From: Goodfellowiella coeruleoviolacea
GTDB lineage: Bacteria; Actinomycetota; Actinomycetes; Mycobacteriales; Pseudonocardiaceae
Length of the DNA: 64,000 nt
Direction of reading: 5' to 3'
Assembly (NCBI RefSeq): GCF_024171785.1
Contig: NZ_JAMTCK010000008.1
Span: forward strand, 62,001-126,000
The notes under the pieces are model-generated. The model was not told where the DNA came from. It searched no databases and worked only from the letters and a program-made list of their open reading frames with translations. This document shows, piece after piece, positions 52,530 through 60,735 of the stretch (its first letter is position 1; each line of letters starts with the position of its first letter). A program made the position numbers and the translations under genes.

Positions 52530-52949
52530 TCACCACGTCAGCAGTTCGGCCTCGTCGTCGGGCTGGCAGGTCCCGGCATCGGGCGCGGCGCCGTCGGCCG
52601 CGTGGCCGGCGTTGTCGTCCGGGACCGGGGTGGTCGGCTGGTCGAGGTCGGGTTGGAAGGGGTTGTGGTGGCACTGCACGCAGACCGGCTCGACCGGTGG
52701 GGTCGTGTCCTGCCCGGTCGGGGCGGTGTACGCGGCCACCGGCTCCGGACGGCTGTCGACCGGCTGGCCTGCCTGGTCCACCTGACCTGCCTGGTCCACC
52801 TGGCCCGGCTGGTCCACCTGGCCCGGCTGACCTGCCTGGCCCGGCTGGCCTGCCTGGTCCGCCTGGCCTGCCTGGTCCGCCTGGTCGGTCGGCGCCGTCG
52901 GGTCGGGGCCGGTGGGTTCGGGCGCGGCAATGCGCAACTGGCTCGTCAC
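52530..52949 (-). CDS. Gln/Asp/Pro-rich CVQCH protein
   Basis: A 139-residue protein. Residues 20-65 are a low-complexity run of QAGQ/QVDQ/QPGQ units encoded by short tandem repeats. The second half has [15 protein letters not shown] and a further Cys (GTCQPDD), with an acidic C-terminus. The GTG is preceded by AGGAGAG, the best evidence that it is real. It shares PVxCVQCH with the small frame at 51603-51815. No function is known; it could be a modified-peptide precursor or a metal-binding protein. Confidence 0.68.
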   Translation of the reverse strand: MTSQLRIAAPEPTGPDPTAPTDQADQAGQADQAGQPGQAGQPGQVDQPGQVDQAGQVDQAGQPVDSRPEPVAAYTAPTGQDTTPPVEPVCVQCHHNPFQPDLDQPTTPVPDDNAGHAADGAAPDAGTCQPDDEAELLTW

Positions 52950-53449
52950 GTTCTCTCCTGACTCTGTCTACGTCGCACGTGGCCGGCCGGTGGGCACCTG
53001 CCAATCCGGTCACCCCAGAAAAATGAGCGCGCGCGAACACGGCGGCGGGTAATGATTCACGCCGGTTTGCGCATATGCGCCTTTGATCTTCCGGATTTAG
53101 GAATGTGCCGCTCGACCGGGAATGTGCCCACGGTGGCCGGATTCGGGGTACCTGGCCCTGGTGGACACGGTGTGAGCTGCGGTTATGCCTGTCGCGGACG
53201 GCGCTTCAGGCGGTAGGAAATCCCCAGTGTCGTGTTATTCGCCGTGGCTGTCGTCACAGTGGTAAGCCGGGCTGGTGCCGGTTCCGGCCGCTGTCTGTCA
53301 TCTGATCGAACATCTCGATCACCCCCACCGCTCACCTTAGCCAAGCAGGGGATGTTCGTGCGGCCGTTTTTCCGAAAATCGGGTCGGCCGAACGCGGCGA
53401 AAGCGCCGCCGGAGCGGCGCTTTCGCGTCAACCGGTGCTGACCGGAGGG
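52950..53449. other. Intergenic region, relatively AT-rich
   Basis: 500 bp with several short open frames lacking ribosome-binding sites and codon bias; none is supported. It contains a 12-bp palindrome GCGCATATGCGC (53069-53080), a probable promoter for the CVQCH gene at its left edge, and the terminator at 53397-53426. Its lower GC could mean insertion of foreign DNA or simply an untranslated region. Confidence 0.5.
53397..53426. terminator. Terminator hairpin after hmgA
   Basis: Perfect 13-bp stem GCGAAAGCGCCGC/GCGGCGCTTTCGC with a 4-nt loop, 24 bp beyond the hmgA stop. Confidence 0.8.
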
Positions 53450-54646
53450 TCAGGCCGGGCCCCGACCGGCCCAGGTCCAGGCGTAGCCGCCGTCCTCACA
53501 CGCGCGGCCGCCCTCGCCGAGTTCCAGCGGGCGGAAGGTGTCGACCATGACCGCCAGCTCGTCGAAGAACTCCACGCCGATGCTGCGCTCGTAGGCGCCG
53601 GGCTGCGGCCCGTGTGAGTGCCCACCCGGGTGCAGCGAGATCGAGCCCTGCCCGATGCCCGATCCCTTGCGCGCCTCGTAGTTGCCGCCGCAGTAGAACA
53701 TCACCTCGTCGGAGTCCACATTGGAGTGGTAGTAGGGCACCGGGATGGACAGCGGGTGGTAGTCGACCTTGCGCGGCACGAAGTTGCAGATGACGAAGTT
53801 GGCGCCCTCGAAGACCTGGTGCACGGGCGGCGGCTGGTGCACCCGGCCGGTGATCGGCTCGAAGTCGCTGATGTTGAACGTGTACGGGTACAGGCAGCCG
53901 TCCCAGCCGACCACGTCGAACGGGTGCGTCGGGTAGGTGTAGCAGGTGCCCACCACACCGTCCCGGCCCCGGTGCTTGACCAGCACGTCCACGTCGGTGC
54001 CCTCGACCAGCAGCGGTTCGGCGGGACCGTGCAGGTCGCGTTCGCAGTACGGGGCGTGCTCCAGCAGTTGGCCGTACTTGGACAGGTAGCGCCTGGCCGG
54101 GGTGATGTGGCTGTTGGCCTCGATGCAGTACGCGCGCAGCGGTTGCTCGCCCTGCGGGACCCAGCGGTGCGTGGTGGCCCTTGGCAGGATCACGTAGTCG
54201 CCCTGGCGCGCGCGGAGCACCCCGAACACGGTCTCCACCAGTGCCTCGCCCGCCTCCACGTACACGCACTCGTCGCCGAGGCCGTTGCGGTACAGCGGCG
54301 ACGCCTCGCCCGCCACCACGTAGGAGATCCGCACGTCCCCGTTGCCCAGCACCAGGCGCCGGCCGGTGACCACGTCCTCCCGCTTCCAGTCCTCCCCGGG
54401 GAACAGCTCGTGCAGCTTGAGGTGGCGGGGCCGCAGCGGGTGGTTGGCCTCGGTGCGCAGGTCGGGCAGTTCCCAGTCGCGGGCGTCCACAATGGCCGAT
54501 GGGATGTTGCGGTGGTAGAGCAGGGACGAGTCCGCGGCGAAGCCCTCCTCACCCATCAGCTCCTCGTAGTACAGCCCGCCGTCGGGCCGGCGGTGCTGGG
54601 TGTGCCGCTTCGGTGGGACCGCACCCACCGATCGGTAGTAGGCCAT
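53450..54646 (-). CDS. hmgA: Homogentisate 1,2-dioxygenase
   Basis: A 398-residue iron(II) ring-cleavage dioxygenase turning homogentisate into maleylacetoacetate. It starts MAYYRSVGAVPPKRH. Typical C-terminal iron-site features are PPPVHQVFEGANFVICNFVPRKVDYHP, YHSNVDSDEVMFYC, and LHPGGHSHGPQPG (His ligands), cut here into motifs of the family. The Glu ligand is expected in SDEVMF. Last gene of a three-gene operon with a hydroxylase and an MBL protein. Maleylacetoacetate isomerase and fumarylacetoacetase are not in the window. Confidence 0.96.
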   Translation of the reverse strand: MAYYRSVGAVPPKRHTQHRRPDGGLYYEELMGEEGFAADSSLLYHRNIPSAIVDARDWELPDLRTEANHPLRPRHLKLHELFPGEDWKREDVVTGRRLVLGNGDVRISYVVAGEASPLYRNGLGDECVYVEAGEALVETVFGVLRARQGDYVILPRATTHRWVPQGEQPLRAYCIEANSHITPARRYLSKYGQLLEHAPYCERDLHGPAEPLLVEGTDVDVLVKHRGRDGVVGTCYTYPTHPFDVVGWDGCLYPYTFNISDFEPITGRVHQPPPVHQVFEGANFVICNFVPRKVDYHPLSIPVPYYHSNVDSDEVMFYCGGNYEARKGSGIGQGSISLHPGGHSHGPQPGAYERSIGVEFFDELAVMVDTFRPLELGEGGRACEDGGYAWTWAGRGPA

Positions 54647-54680
54647 CGCGATCGTTCCCTTCCTTGCTGGTAGCGGTTGG

Positions 54681-56312
54681 TCAACCGGTGTCGGTGCGCG
54701 CGGCGCCGCTCGTGGCCGCGCCGAGCGCGCGCCGGACCGCCGCGACCAGGGTGTCGGCGGCGGGGTCGGGGAGCACCGCGGCGATGTGCGCGTCCGGCCG
54801 GATCAGCCAGACCTCGCCTGGCCGGGCCGCCAGTGCGGTGGTCAGCGCGCCGGTGTGGTCGAGGTCGGCGAGCGCGTGCGCCCGCACCGGTGCCTCGGTG
54901 GCGCTGGCCGCGACGCGGGCGATCCCGGCCGGGTCGACGCCGGCGGTGGTGAGCAGCAACAGCCCCGCCCTGGCCAGCTGGCGCAGCCGGGTCGGTGGGG
55001 CGGTGGGGGTGCGGCGGACCGGGGCGTCGGGCACCAGGATGCCCGGGCCGGCTGGGGGCGCGCTCGCGCGGGGCGGCCGACCGGCGAACGGGCGGGTGGG
55101 ATCGGGCGTGGTCAGCGGCGAGTCCACGTACCAGAACGGCTCGGCCAGCCGGCCGGAGTCCACTTCGGACCACGCACTCGGGTCGGTGTGGGCGCGGGCC
55201 AGCACGCGCTGCCGGTGCTGCCGCTCGGCCTCGGTGTGGGGCACCAGGAAGCGCATGGTGGCGCCGGTGACGTCGAGGTTCTCCAGTGCCGCAGCGTGCC
55301 GCTCCGCGTGGTAGCTGTCCACAAGGGACTCGCCGGCCCAGCCGGCGCGGGCGAAGGCCAGCTTCCAGGCGAGGTTCTCCGCGTCGGCCACGCCCGAGTT
55401 CAGCCCTCGGGCGCCGAACGGGGCGACCAGGTGGGCGCAGTCGCCGGCCAGCAGCACCCGGCCCACCCGCATGCGGTCCACCACGCGGGCGTGGAACCGG
55501 TAGACCGTCCGCCACACGATCTCGTAGTCACGCTGCCCGATGATGGCCCTGATCCGCTGGTCCAGCACGCCGGAGGCGGCCTCGGCGGCCAGGTCGCAGT
55601 CGTCGGGCACCTGCCAGTCGATCCGGAAGGTGGCGTCGGGGCACGGGTGGATCAGCACCTGCCGCCCCGGGTTGAACGCCGGGTCAAAGTAGAACCGGCG
55701 TTCGGCGCGCCAGCCGGGCAGGTGGGCGCGGATGTCGCAGATCAGGAACTTCTCGGCGAAGGAGTGTCCGGCGAAGTCGACGCCGAGCAGCCGCCGCACG
55801 TCCGTGCCGTGCGCGCCCGCGCAGGCCACCGCGTGGCTGGCGCGCAGCCGCCGGGTGGCGCCGGACGCGCTGGCGCAGGTCAGGGTGACGGCGTCGGCGT
55901 GCTGGGTGATGTCGGTGACCCGGTGGTCCCAGCACACCGTGATCAGCGGCTGGGCCGTGACGGCCTCGTCCAGGATCTGCTCGGTGCGGGTCTGGGAGAT
56001 GTTGACGAAGGGCGGGAAGGGCGAGCTGCCCGGGTCGGGCAGGGTGAGGGCGAACAGCTCCCGGTCGCGGTGGAAGGTGCGGGCGGTGGTCCAGGTGACG
56101 CCCTCCTCGGCGATGCGCCGGCCGACCCCGACCGCCTCCCACACGTCCAGCACGTCCCGCTGCTGGCAGATCGACCGGGAGCCGGCCGCCGCACGTCGGG
56201 GCCGCTGGTCGAGCAGCACGACCGGCACGCCCCAGCGGGCCAGCAGCAGCGCGGCGGTCTGCCCGACCGGGCCGTTGCCGATCACGGCCACCGGCGGGTC
56301 CTCAGCGCGCAC
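54681..56312 (-). CDS. FAD-dependent aromatic hydroxylase (MhpA-like)
   Basis: A 543-residue group A flavoprotein monooxygenase. FAD-binding motif VAVIGNGPVGQTAALLLARWG, then the second motif RVLLAGDCAHLVAPFGARGLNSG (GD with the FAD ribityl site), and a thioredoxin-like C-terminal domain of about 110 residues as in MhpA/PHHY enzymes. It ends 34 bp before hmgA, so it may hydroxylate a 3-hydroxyphenylacetate-like substrate to homogentisate (inference). GTG start with GGGGTGAGG upstream; 3 bp after the MBL stop. Confidence 0.9.
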   Translation of the reverse strand: MRAEDPPVAVIGNGPVGQTAALLLARWGVPVVLLDQRPRRAAAGSRSICQQRDVLDVWEAVGVGRRIAEEGVTWTTARTFHRDRELFALTLPDPGSSPFPPFVNISQTRTEQILDEAVTAQPLITVCWDHRVTDITQHADAVTLTCASASGATRRLRASHAVACAGAHGTDVRRLLGVDFAGHSFAEKFLICDIRAHLPGWRAERRFYFDPAFNPGRQVLIHPCPDATFRIDWQVPDDCDLAAEAASGVLDQRIRAIIGQRDYEIVWRTVYRFHARVVDRMRVGRVLLAGDCAHLVAPFGARGLNSGVADAENLAWKLAFARAGWAGESLVDSYHAERHAAALENLDVTGATMRFLVPHTEAERQHRQRVLARAHTDPSAWSEVDSGRLAEPFWYVDSPLTTPDPTRPFAGRPPRASAPPAGPGILVPDAPVRRTPTAPPTRLRQLARAGLLLLTTAGVDPAGIARVAASATEAPVRAHALADLDHTGALTTALAARPGEVWLIRPDAHIAAVLPDPAADTLVAAVRRALGAATSGAARTDTG

Positions 56313-56315
56313 GCC

Positions 56316-57278
56316 TCACCCCTGCAACCGGTCCCAGACCTCGCGGTCGCGCTGCGCGGTCCAGATGGCCGGGCGCTCCACGCCGGACAGCTCGTCCCAG
56401 GCGCGGGCCACGTCAAAGGGCAGGCAGTGCTCGAAGATCGGCCAACCGCCGTAGCGGTCCACCAGCGCGGCGTGGCTGGCCTGGAACGCGTCGCGCAGGC
56501 CGCCGCCCCGCCGCCGCACCGCGTCCACCTCGCGCAGCAGCACGGTGAGGAAGTGCCGGGTCTGCTCGACCGCGGCGGCGACCTCGTCCCGGCCGCGCAC
56601 CACCGGCCCGCGCCCGCCGACCAGCACCCGCGCGTCCAGGGCGGCCAGGCGGTCCAGGGTGGTGGTGGACCAGTCGCGGTGGAAGGCGTCCCCGGTGTAC
56701 AGGGCGGCCTGCGCCTCCACCAGGTCACCGGCGAACAGGACCCGCTGACGGGGCAGCCAGGCCACGAGGTCGCCCTCGGTGTGGCCGCGGCCCGGGTGGC
56801 GCAGCACCAACTCGCCCCGGTCGCCGCCGAGGTCGATGCTGAGCTGGGCGTCGAAGGTGAGCGTTGGCCAGGTCAGGCCGGGGATGGACGCCGGCTCCCG
56901 GAACAGCCGGGGCATCCGGGCCAGTTCCGACTCCCAGTCCTGCCGGCCGCGCTCGGCGATCAGCGCCCTGGTCCGCTCGTGGGCGATGACCACGTCGGCG
57001 TCGAACGCGCTCGCGCCGAGCACGCGCACCGCGTGGTAGTGGCTGAGCACCAGGTAGCGCACGGGCTTGTCGGTGTGCTGGCGCAGCGTGGCCAACCACT
57101 GGCGGGCCGCCACCGGCGTGGCCAGCGCCTCGAAGCAGACGAGGAAGTCCTCGCCCTCGATGGCGCCGACGTTGGGGTCACCCTCGGCGGTGAGTGCGTA
57201 CACCCCGTCGGCGAGCACCTCCAGGGTCTGCTCCTTGGCGGCGAGATCCGCGGACGAGGCAAAGGGTTTCTGGCCCAT
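56316..57278 (-). CDS. MBL-fold protein with an altered metal motif
   Basis: A 320-residue metallo-beta-lactamase-fold protein. In the usual HxHxDH place it reads LSHYHAVRVLGAS: the first two His remain, the Asp and third His are Ala-Val-Arg. Later motifs GRGHTEGDL and FAGDLVEAQ are intact. It may hold one metal or have lost hydrolase activity. First gene of the operon with the hydroxylase and hmgA; the ATG lies 16 bp from the MarR palindrome. Confidence 0.88.
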   Translation of the reverse strand: MGQKPFASSADLAAKEQTLEVLADGVYALTAEGDPNVGAIEGEDFLVCFEALATPVAARQWLATLRQHTDKPVRYLVLSHYHAVRVLGASAFDADVVIAHERTRALIAERGRQDWESELARMPRLFREPASIPGLTWPTLTFDAQLSIDLGGDRGELVLRHPGRGHTEGDLVAWLPRQRVLFAGDLVEAQAALYTGDAFHRDWSTTTLDRLAALDARVLVGGRGPVVRGRDEVAAAVEQTRHFLTVLLREVDAVRRRGGGLRDAFQASHAALVDRYGGWPIFEHCLPFDVARAWDELSGVERPAIWTAQRDREVWDRLQG

Positions 57279-57294
57279 CTCCGACCGCCTCCAC

Positions 57295-57312
57295 TAGTCA
57301 AAGCTTTGACTA
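57295..57312. promoter_or_regulatory. MarR-type operator, perfect 18-bp palindrome
   Basis: TAGTCAAAG followed by its exact reverse complement CTTTGACTA, in the 147-bp divergent region between the catabolic operon and the marR gene, 16 bp before the MBL start. Size and position fit MarR repressor binding. Confidence 0.72.
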
Positions 57313-57425
57313 ATCCCTCCCGTCGAGGGTAATTCAGATCACAGAACAGGAAAAGCGCTGGCGCCCACTTTCCGGAAATTCCCGAGCAGAGCGTTCGATT
57401 ATCGGACAGGCCTACGCTGGGGCGC

Positions 57426-57968
57426 ATGAGCGGCGAACCAGGTGACGACCGCGAGCAGCTCGACTACCTGTCGTTCGTGGACTACGCGGTGGCCAGGACG
57501 GCCCGCGAACTGCCGGACATCGACGCGCTGGCCATGCGTTTCGTGCTCACCCTGCACCGGGCCACCAGCGCACTGGTCTACGACCTGGAGTCCTCGGTGC
57601 ACCGGCCCCGCGGCCTGACCTGGCCGGGATTCCGCCTGCTGTTCGTGCTGTGGCTGGCCGGCCCCGCCGAGGCCAAGCGGGTGGCCGAGCTGACCGGCAT
57701 GAGCCGGGCGGCGGTGTCCGCGCTGGTCAAGACCTTGGAGCGGGAGGGACTGGTGTGCCGCCGCCAGGTCGCACACGACCGCAGGTCGGTCCAGTTGGCA
57801 CTGACCGAGGTGGGCCGCGTCGCCATCGCCGACGCGTTCGCGGCGCACAACGCGCGCGAGCAGGACTGGGTCGGCGTGCTCAGCGAGTCCGAAGTGGTCA
57901 CCCTGATCGGGTTGCTGGGCAAGCTGATGGCCGGCTCGGCCCGGATCGCCGCCAGGCGGCGCAGCTGA
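57426..57968 (+). CDS. MarR-family regulator of the aromatic catabolic operon
   Basis: A 180-residue winged-helix regulator. WPGFRLLFVLWLAGPAEAKRVAELTGMSRAAVSALVKTLEREGLV contains the core helices; the wing is HDRRSVQLALTEVG. MarR proteins release DNA when bound to aromatic ligands, fitting the divergent homogentisate-type operon. ATG start near the end of the divergent region; the leader is short. Confidence 0.92.
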   Translation: MSGEPGDDREQLDYLSFVDYAVARTARELPDIDALAMRFVLTLHRATSALVYDLESSVHRPRGLTWPGFRLLFVLWLAGPAEAKRVAELTGMSRAAVSALVKTLEREGLVCRRQVAHDRRSVQLALTEVGRVAIADAFAAHNAREQDWVGVLSESEVVTLIGLLGKLMAGSARIAARRRS

Positions 57969-58010
57969 ACGCCAGCCTGCGCAGCAGCCGACGCCGGGCG
58001 GGATCTGGTG

Positions 58011-58055
58011 GCCGAGCCGGCGGCTCCGGTTGGTCGCCGAGCCGGCGGCTCCGGT
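58011..58055. repeat. 20-bp direct repeat, each copy a small hairpin
   Basis: GCCGAGCCGGCGGCTCCGGT occurs at 58011-58030 and 58036-58055, 25 bp apart, between two convergent stop codons. Each copy can fold through GAGCCG/CGGCTC, so it may be a double terminator. Confidence 0.7.
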
Positions 58056-58059
58056 CAGC

Positions 58060-59211
58060 TCAGCCGCGGTGGTCGCGGAAGAACGCCCGCAGGTCGGCCA
58101 CGAGCAGGTCGGGTTCCTCCAGCGCGGGGAAGTGCCCGCCCCGGTCGAACTCGGTCCACCGCACGATGTTGTTGTCCCGCTCGGCCAGCCGGCGGATCGG
58201 CACGGCGAGGTCGTGCGGGAACACCGCGACCGCGGTCGGCACCGGCGACGGCGGTTCCGGCTCACCCCAGGTTTCCACGCCCTCCTTGTAGTAGCGGGCC
58301 GACGAACCGGCCGTGCCGGTGAGCCAGTACAGCATCACGTTGGTGAGCAGCCGGTCCCGGTCGGTGACGAACGCGGGTGTCCCGGTCGAGGCCGAGTCCA
58401 CCTGGAACACGTCGGCGATCCAGGCCAACTGGGCGACGGGCGAGTCGGTGAGCCCGTAGGCGATCAGCTGCGGCTTGGTGCCCTGGATCGCGGCGTAGCC
58501 GCCGAGTTCGTACTCGTACCGGTATCCCTTCTCCACGCTGAGCTTCTCCGCCGGCACGGAGAAGTCGGCGTTGTCCGCGGTGGCACTGGCGGAGAACAGC
58601 GACGTGAGGTGCACGCCGGTGACGTGTTCCGGGTTGAGCCGACCCAGTTCCCGGGAGATCAGCGAACCGAAGTCACCGCCGTGCGCGCCGTAGCGGGAGT
58701 AGCCGAGCCGGCGCATCAGCTCGGCCCACGCCCCGGCCACCCGGGCGCACGACCAGCCGGTCCGCCGGGTCGGGCCGGACAGCGGAAAGCCCGGACCGGA
58801 CGGCAGCACCACGTGGAACGCGTCCGCCGGATCACCGCCGTGGGCGCGTGGATCGGCCAGCGGACCGACCACGTCCAAGAACTCCACAATGGACCCTGGC
58901 CAGCCGTGGGTGAGCACCAGCGGCAGCGCGTCCGGTTCCGGCGAGCGGATGTGTGCGAAGTGGACGGTGTGGCCGTCGATCTCGGTGGTGAACTGCGGCA
59001 GCGCGTTGAGCTTGCGCTCCTGCGCGCGCCAGTCGTAGCGGGTGCGCCAGTACTCGGTCAGCTCGCGCACGCAGCTGACGGGAATGCCGTAGCTCCCGTC
59101 GATGCCGGCCGGCTCGTCCGGCCAGCGGGTGTGCTCCAGCCGGCGGGCCAGGTCGTCCAGTGCCGGCTGCGGCATGTCGATGCGGTAGGGCGTGATCGCT
59201 GTGTCGTCCAC
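58060..59211 (-). CDS. Epoxide hydrolase family protein
   Basis: A 383-residue alpha/beta hydrolase with an epoxide-hydrolase N-terminal domain (ITPYRIDMPQPALDDLARRL, then WRTRYDWRAQERKLNALPQF). The oxyanion motif is LTHGWPGS, the nucleophile elbow AHGGDFGS (Asp), and the terminal His lies in FDRGGHFPALEEP. It hydrates epoxides to diols, or is a related juvenile-hormone-type hydrolase. GTG at 59211. TGTCC-TGC-GGACA lies upstream. Confidence 0.93.
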   Translation of the reverse strand: MDDTAITPYRIDMPQPALDDLARRLEHTRWPDEPAGIDGSYGIPVSCVRELTEYWRTRYDWRAQERKLNALPQFTTEIDGHTVHFAHIRSPEPDALPLVLTHGWPGSIVEFLDVVGPLADPRAHGGDPADAFHVVLPSGPGFPLSGPTRRTGWSCARVAGAWAELMRRLGYSRYGAHGGDFGSLISRELGRLNPEHVTGVHLTSLFSASATADNADFSVPAEKLSVEKGYRYEYELGGYAAIQGTKPQLIAYGLTDSPVAQLAWIADVFQVDSASTGTPAFVTDRDRLLTNVMLYWLTGTAGSSARYYKEGVETWGEPEPPSPVPTAVAVFPHDLAVPIRRLAERDNNIVRWTEFDRGGHFPALEEPDLLVADLRAFFRDHRG

Positions 59212-59279
59212 GCGCCGACGGTAGGTGGGATCGAGGTCAGCTCCTGTCCTGCGGACAACGGGTTCCGCTGTCCGCGGGG

Positions 59280-59660
59280 TCACAGCAGCCGGTACACCGG
59301 CCCCCGATAGGGATCGGTGATGACGGCCAGCTCGATCAGGGACAGGTCGCGGGAGTACCTGCCCCAGAGGTAGGCGCCGGAGCAGGTCAGCACGTGGTGG
59401 GCGTACCGCGCCTGCGCGTCCCAGCCGGGATGGGCCTCCCGGTGGCCGGGCAGCAGCGTCGGCAGGTGGTGCGCCACCCGAACGCGCAGCCAGGCCAGGG
59501 CCGAGCCGACGTCCTCGTGCGCCCCGGCGCGCAGCTGGCCGGGCTTGTGCTGCCACTCCTGGATCAGCAGTGGTGGGACCGGGGCGGCCCGGTCGCGGCG
59601 GGCGGCGTCGTGCGCGTCCTTGGGTCGGCCCTGCCACTCGTAGCAGATGTACCTCACCAC
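59280..59660 (-). CDS. Hypothetical protein
   Basis: A 126-residue protein without recognised domain. It starts VVRYICYEWQGRPKD and includes WLRVRVAHHLPTLLPGHREAHPGWDAQARYAHHVLTCSGAYLWG in pieces such as HHVLTCSG; it ends LIELAVITDPYRGPVYRLL. Codon bias fits a real gene. GTG start without a clear ribosome-binding site. 68 bp upstream of the epoxide hydrolase gene, same strand. Confidence 0.65.
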   Translation of the reverse strand: MVRYICYEWQGRPKDAHDAARRDRAAPVPPLLIQEWQHKPGQLRAGAHEDVGSALAWLRVRVAHHLPTLLPGHREAHPGWDAQARYAHHVLTCSGAYLWGRYSRDLSLIELAVITDPYRGPVYRLL

Positions 59661-59850
59661 AGGTCCGCAACGTAGTGCGCGGCCCAGTCCGGCGCGCGCC
59701 CAAACGCGGGCGATGACCGTGTGGGGGACGCCGTGTCACGCGGACAGTGGGCGCGACCGGGGCGCCGGCCGGTGGCGCGGCTGGTGGTGCGGCCCAGGAG
59801 GCCAGGGGCCGGTGGCCCGGCCCCGGCCGTTCGGCCCGCGCCGCCCGGTG

Positions 59851-60153
59851 CTACCGCAACCGAGGCAGTAACTGATCACGCACGTAGTCCGCGACCGCGT
59901 CGGGTGTGTCGCGGTCGGCGAGGTTCCCCTCGATCACGGTGGTGTCGCGCTCACCCGCGAGTTGCTTGAGCGCACCCCTGGCCTCCGGCCCCACCCCACC
60001 GCCGATGATCACCGCGCCGATGTCGCCCCTGTCCAGCAGGGCGAGCGCCTCCTCGTCGGTGGTCACGCCAACCCCGTCGAACCCCTCGGCGCGCAGCACC
60101 TCCAGCACGCCGTTCAGCTTCTCCTGCTTGCGGCCCAGCACCAACACCTTCAT
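59851..60153 (-). CDS. Small Rossmann/receiver-like protein under a MerR-type promoter
   Basis: A 100-residue alpha/beta protein: MKVLVLGRKQEKLNGVLEVL at the start and GDIGAVIIGGGVG in the middle, resembling a receiver or NAD-binding half-domain (no phospho-acceptor Asp pair). The ATG at 60153 follows GGAGG with good spacing. It is transcribed from the 19-bp-spacer promoter at 60188-60218, shared in type with the efflux pump and oxidoreductase at 2.3-5 kb, which suggests a stress role. Confidence 0.8.
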   Translation of the reverse strand: MKVLVLGRKQEKLNGVLEVLRAEGFDGVGVTTDEEALALLDRGDIGAVIIGGGVGPEARGALKQLAGERDTTVIEGNLADRDTPDAVADYVRDQLLPRLR

Positions 60154-60187
60154 GGCATGTCCTCCGTTCCCGTCGTCACCGGTACCC

Positions 60188-60218
60188 ACGCTAAAACCTC
60201 GACCATGGTGGAGGTCAA
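60188..60218 (-). promoter_or_regulatory. MerR-type promoter with 19-bp spacer, third copy
   Basis: On the minus strand TTGACC (60218-60213) and TAGCGT (60193-60188) are spaced 19 bp, with the imperfect dyad ACCTCCACCATGGTCGAGGT between. It matches the elements at 3845-3875 and 3918-3948 in -35, spacing and half-site. Confidence 0.7.
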
Positions 60219-60475
60219 GCCCGGGTGTCCGCCTACGGGCGGGGGAGTTCGGTTCTGGTGGAGCGGGAGGGCTGGAGTGTCCGAAAAGGACGTACGCGTC
60301 ATGCTCGCGAAGGGCGACCGCGGGCGACCGCAGGTTGGTCCATTGAGGACTGTGGTCAACCCGGTGGTGGTCGATCGACTCGTCCGCGCCGCGATCTCCT
60401 CCACCACGCGATGCGGATCACCGCCCGCGTCGCGCTCGGCCCGCTGCCCCGTGGCGCGAACCTCATGGCGAGCAG

Positions 60476-60603
60476 CCCCCGCCCTCCCAGGGGGGCGACC
60501 CCTGGACCAGCCTACCCACCCCACCCCGCGGAAAGAACGGTTGCCGAGGCAGCTGTGGACAACCTGGGCAGTTGTGGACAACTGCCGTCCCGATCGGGTG
60601 AAT
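60476..60603 (-). repeat. 128-bp dispersed intergenic element, copy B
   Basis: Inverted relative to copy A at 8413-8540 and the same length. TTGTCCACA boxes at 60581-60573 and 60562-60554 are again 19 bp apart start to start. The 25-nt linker to the G-rich block differs in sequence but has the same length. The last 26 bases are identical to those of copy A. Confidence 0.8.
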
Positions 60604-60735
60604 CTTGGCGGGTGGCGCGAAAGCTGTGCTAGCCGCTCACGCCGGAGAAACCCCGGGTCGCCGCCATCGAGCCGCCGCCACCACCGAGCCCGCCGGCCGG
60701 CACGCGCGCCGGTGCCGCCACGGCGTGCCCGGGCC

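Larger units (their letters stand above)
60154..60735. other. Intergenic region with MerR-type promoter and dispersed element
   Basis: 582 bp without a supported gene. It holds the MerR-type promoter (60188-60218) and copy B of the 128-bp element (60476-60603). Open frames here lack ribosome-binding sites and codon bias. The stretch 60219-60475 shows nothing recognisable. Confidence 0.6.

Noticed and set aside
53105-53441. Small frames in the 500-bp gap before hmgA
   Set aside because: No ribosome-binding sites, no codon bias, and they overlap each other on both strands.
59236-59252. TGTCC-TGC-GGACA before the epoxide hydrolase as a second Crp site
   Set aside because: Spacer is 3 bp rather than 6, so it does not fit Crp geometry.
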